From Patescibacteria group bacterium (GTDB lineage: Bacteria; Patescibacteriota; Patescibacteriia; 2-12-FULL-60-25), in NCBI GenBank assembly GCA_018061025.1, contig JAGOUY010000003.1, positions 1-64,000 on the forward strand: a stretch of 64,000 bases of DNA. The letters run 5' to 3'. The notes below the pieces were generated by a model that saw only the letters and a program-made list of their open reading frames with translations, was not told where the DNA came from and did not search any database. The position numbers and the translations under genes are program-made. Positions within the stretch are counted from its first letter, which is position 1; every line of letters begins with the position of its first letter. Below, piece after piece: positions 1 through 6,457 of the stretch.

Positions 1-104
1 ATTGAGCACCCTCTCGAATACAGATATCGACGAAATCATCGTCAAGAATGGGGCTGGCATCTCGATCCCTGCCGGTGTCAGTGTCACGACAACTCAATCA
101 AGTT
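1..104. other. window edge, no assignable gene
   Basis: Both strands have a short open frame here. On the plus strand a frame is open from base 2 to 205, but it runs through the better-supported small membrane gene on the other strand. On the minus strand a frame is open leftward off the edge. Neither has a recognisable domain, and the window boundary cuts whatever is here, so no gene is called. Confidence 0.3.
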
Positions 105-272
105 TTAGTAACCTAACCGCTGTTTCACTGGGTCCTCGGCAGGAAGGTTGTGGCCTAATGCATAGTGAAAGATCACAACATAATAGAAAATCACCGCGAG
201 GATAAATCCTGTGACGAACAGGATGACGGCTATTTCACTCGGAAGGAAAAACATGCGAATAGCTTCGAACAT
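105..272 (-). CDS. small single-pass membrane protein, 55 aa
   Basis: An ATG at 272 opens a 55-residue frame ending in TAA at 105-107. Residues 13-36 are a clean hydrophobic segment (roughly EIAVILFVTGFILAVIFYYV) followed by a polar tail that ends KQRLGY. The amino-acid pattern is that of a genuine membrane peptide rather than a chance frame. The frame extends about 28 codons further upstream without an ATG. No clear ribosome binding site is visible. It lies 120 bases downstream of the 284-residue membrane protein on the same strand and could be co-transcribed with it. Function unknown. Confidence 0.5.
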   Translation of the reverse strand: MFEAIRMFFLPSEIAVILFVTGFILAVIFYYVVIFHYALGHNLPAEDPVKQRLGY

Positions 273-392
273 ATGGCTGATTATAGGATGTCGAGGACTT
301 ATGTTGGATGAACTATCAGGCGTATCCGTTGCGCTGTCACTTGATGTAATGTCATATTTTTATGGTAGGACCGGAGTGGATCGAGAGTCCTT

Positions 393-1247
393 TTAAAACT
401 GACGGAGAAGGCTTGGGAAAAGGATAAGTGCCCCTACACCCAGAAAAAAGAGAGTGGCTACGACTGGGACAAGAGAATAGAGATCTTTTCGATAGACCTG
501 AATATGATTCTGCTCACATCGTTTGAGAGTGAATTGTAGGAGATCATCCTGCAGATATCCGTTTGAGTCGCTCGCTCTTACTGGTGTAGGAAGCCCTCCT
601 GCTTCGCGTACGATTTGACCCATTTGGAGAAGGAATACCTGCCGGTTGGCATTCGAAGCAGGGAAGAGGGTATCGATGACGTAATAAAAGTAGATCGGCC
701 ACACCAGACGTTTGCGGAACACAATGACATTGGGTGTACCACGCCAGGCCAGGAGATCGTTAAACGAAACAGCCTTGCGCATATTATAGTACATCCCCCC
801 GTAGGCGGTCTCAGGGCGTGCATCAGCTTCTTCTTTTCCGAGGTAGACGTGTTGCGCGTCGAAGAAGATCCGTTTAGCAGATGCTCGTCCCCGATAGATC
901 AAATACAATGCTAATAAGAGGAGTATGAGGGGCCATAAGAAGCTCAAGAGATCGGACGATGCCTGGCTAGAACTGAACGTGGAAATGCCGATGAGGAGTG
1001 CAATCAGCATAATAAAGCCGGCAACTACGTAGGATGGCGTCGATGATAGGCGAAAGATGGCCGCGAAACGGCAATTCTCTAGAGCTCGGTCTCCCGCGGT
1101 GATAGATCCGTTCCGTGGCGGAAAGAAGCGTAGGCGTACACCCATCACGATGGTAAACACTACAAAGATGCCTAGGATCAGAATAGACGTAGCTCCGATT
1201 GACGAAAGATTTTCTAAGAGGTGATAAAGTTGATGGGAGGGGCTCAT
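393..1247 (-). CDS. multi-pass membrane protein with PH-like soluble part, unknown function
   Basis: The 284-residue product has a hydrophobic segment at about residues 17-37, a pair at about 74-118, a soluble region of about 120 residues, and a final hydrophobic segment near 258-282. The middle soluble part (FFDAQHVYLG ... AVSFNDLLAWRGTPNVIVF) looks like the strand pattern of bacterial PH-like membrane proteins. That is an impression, not a match. It probably sits in the cytoplasmic membrane. It is transcribed leftward, with the 55-residue membrane gene downstream. No catalytic motif is seen. The start at ATG 1247 is the first methionine and leaves a 300-base gap to the divergent gene at 1553. 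Confidence 0.7.
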   Translation of the reverse strand: MSPSHQLYHLLENLSSIGATSILILGIFVVFTIVMGVRLRFFPPRNGSITAGDRALENCRFAAIFRLSSTPSYVVAGFIMLIALLIGISTFSSSQASSDLLSFLWPLILLLLALYLIYRGRASAKRIFFDAQHVYLGKEEADARPETAYGGMYYNMRKAVSFNDLLAWRGTPNVIVFRKRLVWPIYFYYVIDTLFPASNANRQVFLLQMGQIVREAGGLPTPVRASDSNGYLQDDLLQFTLKRCEQNHIQVYRKDLYSLVPVVATLFFLGVGALILFPSLLRQF

Positions 1248-1552
1248 AATGAGGTGGATTATAGAGGATATCCTATTTAATTACTATTCACATAAGGTGA
1301 TCGGAAGGTTTTTAGGACGGACAAGTCTAAACATTTCCAAGTGAGATTTCTTCAATAAAAAATATCCGCTCATTCAAGCGGATATTTTTTATTGGCAGGC
1401 CATACGGGTATTGGTTCGAAACTTTGAATGGCGGTATGTCTGATACGCAGTCATCTCGGTCGCTTAGAGCATCGTAGGAAAATATTTTGGAGTGCGATCT
1501 TTGTATTCTCGTGCTACAATGAACAGGTGTATTTTATTATTAGCTGCACCCT
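1248..1552. other. divergent intergenic region with hairpin site A and a possible promoter
   Basis: About 300 bases lie between two divergent genes. They hold hairpin/TTGGCAGG site A (1353-1399, listed separately). They also hold a possible -10 box TACAAT at 1515-1520, about 30 bases before the ATG at 1553, without a convincing -35. A factor-independent terminator has no obvious job here, because both flanking genes start at this region. No coding frame is supported. Confidence 0.5.
1353..1399. repeat. hairpin + TTGGCAGG junction, site A
   Basis: The arms 1353-1370 and 1377-1394 are perfect 18-base inverted repeats (core TATCCGCT / AGCGGATA) around the loop CATTCA. The right arm ends inside TTGGCAGG (1392-1399). 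The following sequence to 1420 matches site B at 29 of 30 positions, through CCATACGGG and ATTGGTTCGAA. The hairpin lies between two divergently transcribed genes, so it is not in a terminator position for either. It may be a recombination junction, or a terminator left from a lost gene. Confidence 0.7.
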
Positions 1553-2500
1553 ATGTTTTTAATTGCTAGGCGTTGGGCGGTTCCATTAATGGCCTTCGTG
1601 TTTCTTGTAAGTGGTTTCTCCCATGTCTCACCGTCACACGCCGCGCCCCTTGCTCCAGGATCGTTGATCAAAGGTGAATCGTTTAGTGCGATTTATTACT
1701 ATTCCACAAATGGGAAAAGATATGTTTTTCCAGACGAGAAGGCGTATAAAACATGGTATAATGATTTTTCAAATATCGTAACGATTTCAGACGCAGATTT
1801 GGGCCGCATCATGATTGGAGGAAATGTTACCTATCGTCCTGGGGTAAAAATGGTCAAAGTTGAGAGCGCGCCTAATGTCTATACGGTCGGAAAAGGGGGC
1901 GTACTACACTGGATAAACAGCGAAGCGGTCGCCGCAGCCCTATATGGAGCAGATTGGAGTCGTAAGGTGAATGATCTTCCAGATGTTGCTTTTGCAAACT
2001 ATACGGTTGGAGCTGCTATTAACACTGTTTCAGACTATAATCCAAGCGCTGAAACTGGGAGTACACCGACAATCGATATTGATAAAGGTTCGGCCGTTTA
2101 CTCACCCGCTCAATCCCCGCAACTTACTCCACCAACTTCGGAGGCGCCTACTCCAACGACAAACAACCAACCATCGCAAATCAGCGCAGTCTCTGCCTCT
2201 GCGATTTCTTCGGAGTATGTGATGAGCTGTCGCAATACGTTCATGATTAAAGGCGAGATTACGACGGCGGGCAGTGGCATCGTTCGCTACATTTGGGTCA
2301 CAAGCGAGGGCAGCAGGACCAGCGAACGATATGTCGGCGGCGAACAATCCATCGCCTTCACTGGTGCGGACACAAAAACCGTGTTCTTGTCCTGGCCTAG
2401 GGAAGGTTCGTTCAATGGCAGCTTTGAACTACATGTCTTAGGCGTAAATGCACTCAACTCAAACCCAGTCTTTGTGAATCAAGTGTGTGCAGATACTTAG
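1553..2500 (+). CDS. secreted S-layer-domain protein, probably truncated by an in-frame stop
   Basis: A 315-residue protein. Residues 1-30 form a signal peptide (hydrophobic core, then SHAAPLAP). Residues about 35-160 are the same domain that begins the large S-layer protein at 44669: both share YYY..(N/D)GKRYVFP.EK.YK.WY and (V)TYRPG/(V)TIRPG, then ALYG..W and NYTVGA. A Ser/Pro/Thr linker (about 165-215) leads to an Ig-like C-terminal part. The ATG at 1553 gives a sensible signal peptide. The TAG at 2498-2500 is followed in frame by 21 sense codons rich in Ala, Pro and Thr, ending at TGA 2564-2566. The original gene may therefore have ended there. It is likely exported and cell-surface associated. 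Whether it is functional is unclear. Confidence 0.8.
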   Translation: MFLIARRWAVPLMAFVFLVSGFSHVSPSHAAPLAPGSLIKGESFSAIYYYSTNGKRYVFPDEKAYKTWYNDFSNIVTISDADLGRIMIGGNVTYRPGVKMVKVESAPNVYTVGKGGVLHWINSEAVAAALYGADWSRKVNDLPDVAFANYTVGAAINTVSDYNPSAETGSTPTIDIDKGSAVYSPAQSPQLTPPTSEAPTPTTNNQPSQISAVSASAISSEYVMSCRNTFMIKGEITTAGSGIVRYIWVTSEGSRTSERYVGGEQSIAFTGADTKTVFLSWPREGSFNGSFELHVLGVNALNSNPVFVNQVCADT

Positions 2501-2566
2501 GCAGCAGCTCCAGAAACGACCAAGCCAGCCGAACAGTCCAGTACGCCAAACGCCAACGACAAATGA
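2501..2566 (+). pseudogene. in-frame continuation after the TAG stop
   Basis: Directly after the stop of the S-layer-domain gene the same frame continues for 21 codons, reading AAAPETTKPAEQSSTPNAND plus Lys, before TGA. The low-complexity Ala/Pro/Thr/Gln composition is typical of tails of exported CPR proteins and matches the linker inside the same gene. This suggests a recent nonsense mutation, or readthrough, rather than a natural end. Confidence 0.5.
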
Positions 2567-2592
2567 TGTTGTTCAATGTTATTCATTTAACA

Positions 2593-2630
2593 AAAATCAC
2601 CGCTGTTATGCGGTGATTTTCATTGGCAGG
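2593..2630. repeat. hairpin + TTGGCAGG junction, site B
   Basis: The arms 2593-2603 and 2610-2620 (AAAATCACCGC / GCGGTGATTTT) enclose a six-base loop and are followed by CATTGGCAGG, with TTGGCAGG at 2623-2630. The sequence on to 2651 repeats site A. Here the hairpin lies between convergent genes, so a bidirectional terminator role is also possible. Confidence 0.7.
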
Positions 2631-2826
2631 CCATACGGGGATTGGTTCGAAGCTTCGAGGTGAATAGGTGAGGCATTCTCGATGAGTACTCGATGGGTAT
2701 TAGCATGATGGTCGCACTTAGCAGTTTCAATTTTCCCTGTATTCAGCATGAGGAGTGCTTTCGATCCCCATTTCTAATAAGTAGTCTTTAAGTAGATATT
2801 CTATTAGCAGGGGCGGATGTGCGAAA
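2631..2826. other. non-coding gap containing a tRNA-Trp 3'-end look-alike
   Basis: No gene is supported between site B and the stop of the leftward gene at 2827. Bases 2801-2816 (CTATTAGCAGGGGCGG) match the 3' end of the tRNA-Trp gene plus adjacent sequence at 29208-29223 in 15 of 16 positions, on the same strand. This is a candidate attachment-site remnant. Confidence 0.5.
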
Positions 2827-3342
2827 TCAGAATGTCTTACCTTTGAGTGGTTCGATAATCGTTATGTTATCCGGCAGGTCATCGAACGTGACAAGGATAA
2901 CTCGTTCAGGTTTTTGGGATTGTGAGGCACGCCATTCCATCGCGCGTTCATTTCCTCCAAGCGGAATAAAATCGGTTCGTTTGAGAACGTAGACATATCC
3001 CACTTTGTCTTGCGCGAAATCCAACGCCTTCTGCGTAGCTTGAAATTCAATGATATCGTTTGTTTTTCCAAAGCCGGTCGTTCCATGATTGACAACCGCA
3101 CGAAAAATAGCGATGTCTGCATGAGGCGTTCCTGCAATCGATGGATCGCCATGCTGTACTTCTTCGCCAATAGAATAATCTGTCGCTTGCCTCGGTTCCA
3201 GTTCAGTGATATTAGACGCGGGAGAACCATGAAAAATATACTGGCCCGCCACTTCAAGTTCATGCAAGAGGCGTCTGGCTTCTCCTTTTTCGAATCTCAT
3301 TTCTGCTTCCGAAGTAATTCCTTTGTTAGAGGTTTCTTTCAT
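2827..3342 (-). CDS. conserved-looking hypothetical protein, 171 aa
   Basis: The product begins with a charged helix. It then has a segment YIFHGSPASNITELEPRQA at about residues 35-53, and FGKTNDIIEFQ...YVYVLKRTDF further on. The HGS...LEPRQA pattern recalls small ADP-ribosyltransferase-like or toxin-like folds in which a His-Gly-Ser loop binds a nucleotide. That is a weak resemblance, and I do not assign an activity. No signal peptide or membrane segment is present. It is a single gene framed by two hairpin/TTGGCAGG sites (B and C), transcribed leftward. Confidence 0.7.
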   Translation of the reverse strand: MKETSNKGITSEAEMRFEKGEARRLLHELEVAGQYIFHGSPASNITELEPRQATDYSIGEEVQHGDPSIAGTPHADIAIFRAVVNHGTTGFGKTNDIIEFQATQKALDFAQDKVGYVYVLKRTDFIPLGGNERAMEWRASQSQKPERVILVTFDDLPDNITIIEPLKGKTF

Positions 3343-3354
3343 GGAACAAAGGGT

Positions 3355-3394
3355 AACATAAAATCCGCCTTTCAGCGGATTTTATGTTGGCAGG
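3355..3394. repeat. hairpin + TTGGCAGG junction, site C
   Basis: Perfect 14-base arms AACATAAAATCCGC (3355-3368) and GCGGATTTTATGTT (3375-3388) enclose the loop CTTTCA. The right arm runs into TTGGCAGG (3387-3394). The motif continues GGC, so TTGGCAGGGGC here equals the end of the tRNA-Trp gene on the same strand. Position: after the creatininase-family gene and before the gene at 2827-3342, both leftward. A terminator role for the former is possible. Confidence 0.7.
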
Positions 3395-3455
3395 GGCTCG
3401 TGATGAACGTTAGAACTCTAAATATATCTGTAAAGATCCCAGCGCTACACAAGGG

Positions 3456-4172
3456 CTAATTTGTTTTTAAAACTCTCCTCAAGCCTTCTACTAATTCTTC
3501 TGCCACCATTTGAAGGCATTGCTTGCCTAATTCTTCATTGATAATCCATGTTGGATGATTGTCGATAATTCCGTCTTTCGAAATATCGATGAGGCGGTCA
3601 GTATCCCATGCGTTCTCAATCTTCTGTTTTGGATAGTCTTGGGAAGGAATCGTGACCAGTAAAGGTTCACACGCAAGCATCATGGATGTCTCCGAGTTAC
3701 CTGCATGCTCATCAACTGGACCGCCAAGCATTTTTGATGTCTTCTTCAAAACTTCTTCGGAATCGAATTGGAGATGTTCGATATGAACTCCTGAAAACAA
3801 ATCTTTATTCTTTTCTACGAAACGGTTCAGCGTACTGATATTGCCACCATGCCATGAAGCAAGGACGATATTCATTGCATATGGTTGAAGCGAGTCACAG
3901 ATATTACGCAGCACGATCTCCATCGTATCTTTTTTAATCCAGACGCTTCCTGGGAATCCAGCGTGTTCCTGGGAGCAAGTTATGCGAAGTGCTGGGAGAA
4001 AGATGACTTCTGGAAATACTTTTTCCGCTTGTTCAATAATCGCATCTTGGATATATGAATCTGTCCCGAGAGGGAGGAAGGGTCCATGTTGCTCTGTTGC
4101 GCCCATGGAGATGACGAACGTGTACTTCTTTGATGTATCCAAGTCCGTTGTTCTCATTCGTTCTAAAAACAT
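3456..4172 (-). CDS. creatininase-family amidohydrolase
   Basis: The protein carries the family signature: MGATEQHGPFLPLGTD near the N-terminus, ASWHGGN in the middle, and HAGNSETS later. These supply the Glu, His, Asp, His and Glu metal ligands of creatininase-type hydrolases (Zn/Mn, C-N bond hydrolysis). The family includes creatinine amidohydrolase, the FAPy deformylase ArfB and the peptidase MftE. The substrate cannot be chosen here. I prefer ATG 4172, with GGA six bases upstream. The frame extends to a TTG at 4238, but that start sits inside hairpin D. It is a cytoplasmic enzyme, alone between hairpin sites C and D with no pathway partner, consistent with a laterally acquired single-gene unit. 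Confidence 0.85.
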   Translation of the reverse strand: MFLERMRTTDLDTSKKYTFVISMGATEQHGPFLPLGTDSYIQDAIIEQAEKVFPEVIFLPALRITCSQEHAGFPGSVWIKKDTMEIVLRNICDSLQPYAMNIVLASWHGGNISTLNRFVEKNKDLFSGVHIEHLQFDSEEVLKKTSKMLGGPVDEHAGNSETSMMLACEPLLVTIPSQDYPKQKIENAWDTDRLIDISKDGIIDNHPTWIINEELGKQCLQMVAEELVEGLRRVLKTN

Positions 4173-4233
4173 ATTAGTTCCATGATAGTTGATGGGCGTA
4201 TAGTTGGACAGAGTTCCATCCCTTCCTCTCCCT

Positions 4234-4276
4234 AACAAAAATACCCGCTATTCAAGCGGATATTTTCGTTGGCAGG
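4234..4276. repeat. hairpin + TTGGCAGG junction, site D
   Basis: The arms AACAAAAATACCCGCT (4234-4249) and AGCGGATATTTTCGTT (4255-4270) pair with two mismatches around the loop ATTCA. The right arm ends in TTGGCAGG (4269-4276). It lies upstream of both neighbouring genes, which diverge from it, so it is not in a terminator position. Confidence 0.7.
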
Positions 4277-4356
4277 ACGGCACGGTCTGGAACTCGCCGC
4301 TTTGGGGAGTTTGAGGGTATTTGGGGAAGAGGAAGCAGGGACTCCGGTCATGGGGT

Positions 4357-4470
4357 AAATGAGACAAATGAGACAGTATTGACGGTGGTATATGTAGGGA
4401 TTTAATAGACGGTTTAGTGGCTTGTATAGCGGGTATTTTGCAAATGAGACAAACCGGGGAGAGTGTCTCA
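4357..4470 (+). promoter_or_regulatory. promoter of the OLD-type operon with AAATGAGAC repeats
   Basis: A good sigma-70-like promoter is present: TTGACG at 4379-4384, a 16-base spacer, and TTTAAT at 4401-4406. Immediately upstream are two abutting copies of AAATGAGAC (4357-4365, 4366-4374), and a third copy lies at 4442-4450 just before the gene. The sequence TGAGAC at 4445-4450 is matched by its complement GTCTCA at 4465-4470. This could form a hairpin over the purine-rich GGGGAGAG, or be a two-half-site operator. The regulator is not identified. Confidence 0.55.
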
Positions 4471-6442
4471 AGAATTAAGTAGCCTAAAGCCGGTTTTTGG
4501 GCGTATGATTCAAGCAATTATGCCAAAATCAATTATAAAAGACCTCTTGATCCCGGATAAGGTTTTAAATGGCTATACCTTCGGTAGTATCCACCAACCT
4601 GTGGGTAATATGAGATGGTTAGAGAATCTTGCAAAGGTTAACGTTTTTGTTGGACCAAATAACTCGGGAAAAAGTAGGCTCATCCGTGAATTAGCATACG
4701 GCATTGATTCCTATTCGTTTCATCCTTATCACCTAACGGTCGAACAGATAATGGAGTTGTACGGTATCGTTAATAAACACAAGGAAGAATTTAAAGAGAT
4801 CAAGGACTTCTGTATCAGGAACGGGAATGGGCCTTTCCCTGCAGTCGTTGATCCACCAAAGGGAGATATATCCCTTAGTACAAGTGATTCTTTCCTTGCC
4901 TCAATGTACCAACACATCGAAAGTGTGAAGGCTGTTGTAAAATCGAATGATCAGCTTGATGTCAGTTCGTCTTCGGGCATAAGTCTACGTGGTCATCTTA
5001 GTCGCCTTGAGAAATTAGCTGCATCAACCGAAGGGAAGATAAAAGCCATAATATCCGACTATGGTCATCAAGATCACTATCACCGAATATACATTCCTGT
5101 ATTGCGAGGATTGAAGGCTCTGGGAGTTGGTGGGCATACTGATCCCTATTGGGCGCGTACAAAGGAAGACTATTTCAAAACACCAGATGAGCTCAAAAAG
5201 GACTTTGAGATATTCACGGGCTACACCATGTATGATCAGTTACAGAAAATGCTTTCTGGAAAAGGAGATAAGCGAGAGCTTCTGAAACGATTCGAAATAT
5301 TCTTAAGTGAAAACTTTTTTGATGAAAAACATGTTACCTTGATTCCTCTTATTGATGAGAAAATCTCTAATAAAGATGTTCACATTAAGATAGGTGATGA
5401 AGATGAGTATAGCATCGCTCACTTAGGGGACGGTATACAGCAAATTATCATTCAAACATTCCCTCTCTTCCGTGACGCAGACAAGCAACTGCTCGTCTTC
5501 ATTGAGGAGCCGGAGCTATTTCTTCACCCGGGGATGCAACGCATACTTTTGAATCTATTTGTAAGTTTGAAGAACCATCAGTTCTTTCTCACTACGCATT
5601 CAAATCATTTTCTTGATATAACATTGGATATAGATAATATTGCTATATTCAATGTTCAGAAGAATCTGGCTCAGGCAGAGAAGTCTTCAGCTGTGAAGCC
5701 TAGCTTCCATTTGGAAAATGTAAGCAAAGGAGATAGAAGCAGTCTTCGGTTGCTAGGAGTAAACAACTCATCCGTATTTTTAACGAACGCGACTATTTGG
5801 GTTGAAGGAATAACGGACAGAATGTACCTCCGCAATTATCTAAAGATCTTTCAAGAGAACGAATCGAAGAAAAGTCAGAAGAAAGGAAAGCCATTCAGAA
5901 CTTTTAAAGAGGACGTACACTTTTCATTCGTAGAGTATGGAGGGAGTTGTATAACGCATTGGTCTTTCGTGGATGGGGTGAAAGATCCTATGGATATACG
6001 ATGGCTATGCGCTGAGTCTTTCTTGTTGGTTGATAGGGATAAGGCCGAATGGAAAAAAGAGCGATCTAAAAAAATGAAGGAAAAGCTCGGTGGCGCTAGG
6101 TTTGCTCAAACGGTCGGTATAGAGGTTGAGAATATGATCTCTGCAAAAGTGCTTAGAAAGACCATTGCCGCTACCGAGAAGATCGACGAATCTGTGCTTC
6201 CAAGCTTCTCTAACGAAGATTATCAAGATGTGCACTTGGGTTTGTTTATTGAGAAAAATTTATTAAAGGGAAAAGCGACGCATAAGTATAGAAAATCGCC
6301 AAAGTCGGATACGATTAATGATAAGCTAGATTTTTGTGAGCGCTGTATTTCTCATACAAGTAACATAAGCGACTTATCTCGTGAATCTATTGCTTTGTGC
6401 AAAAAGCTGTATATGTTTATTTCTGAGCATAATCCCAATTAG
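4463..6442 (+). CDS. OLD-type ATP-dependent nuclease (ABC ATPase + TOPRIM)
   Basis: The 659-residue protein has a Walker A motif GPNNSGKS near residue 63. A Walker B/signature stretch LLVFIEEPELFLHPG lies near 343, followed by TTHSNHFLD (switch His) near 378. A C-terminal TOPRIM-like domain has the Glu in WVEGITDRMYLR near 447 and an Asp-x-Asp in LLVDRDKA near 521. This is the architecture of overcoming-lysogenization-defect (OLD) family nucleases, several of which are phage-defence effectors. The called start is GTG 4463, but it lies within a small inverted repeat. ATG 4505 or 4520 are alternatives, so the N-terminus is uncertain. The stop is 15 bases before the next gene, so the two are likely co-expressed. 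Confidence 0.85.
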   Translation: MSQELSSLKPVFGRMIQAIMPKSIIKDLLIPDKVLNGYTFGSIHQPVGNMRWLENLAKVNVFVGPNNSGKSRLIRELAYGIDSYSFHPYHLTVEQIMELYGIVNKHKEEFKEIKDFCIRNGNGPFPAVVDPPKGDISLSTSDSFLASMYQHIESVKAVVKSNDQLDVSSSSGISLRGHLSRLEKLAASTEGKIKAIISDYGHQDHYHRIYIPVLRGLKALGVGGHTDPYWARTKEDYFKTPDELKKDFEIFTGYTMYDQLQKMLSGKGDKRELLKRFEIFLSENFFDEKHVTLIPLIDEKISNKDVHIKIGDEDEYSIAHLGDGIQQIIIQTFPLFRDADKQLLVFIEEPELFLHPGMQRILLNLFVSLKNHQFFLTTHSNHFLDITLDIDNIAIFNVQKNLAQAEKSSAVKPSFHLENVSKGDRSSLRLLGVNNSSVFLTNATIWVEGITDRMYLRNYLKIFQENESKKSQKKGKPFRTFKEDVHFSFVEYGGSCITHWSFVDGVKDPMDIRWLCAESFLLVDRDKAEWKKERSKKMKEKLGGARFAQTVGIEVENMISAKVLRKTIAATEKIDESVLPSFSNEDYQDVHLGLFIEKNLLKGKATHKYRKSPKSDTINDKLDFCERCISHTSNISDLSRESIALCKKLYMFISEHNPN

Positions 6443-6457
6443 GCATTCCAAAAGGAT

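Noticed and set aside
1391..1440. degenerate tRNA gene at sites A and B because of CCTGCCA and GGTTCGAA on the minus strand
   Set aside because: The TTCGAA does not sit at T-loop distance from the CCA, and no acceptor, T or anticodon stems can be folded.
1353..4276. canonical integron attC sites
   Set aside because: The hairpins are too short, lack recognisable L boxes and extrahelical bases, and GTTGGCA does not fit GTTRRRY. No integron integrase is in the window. Kept only as a cassette-like pattern.
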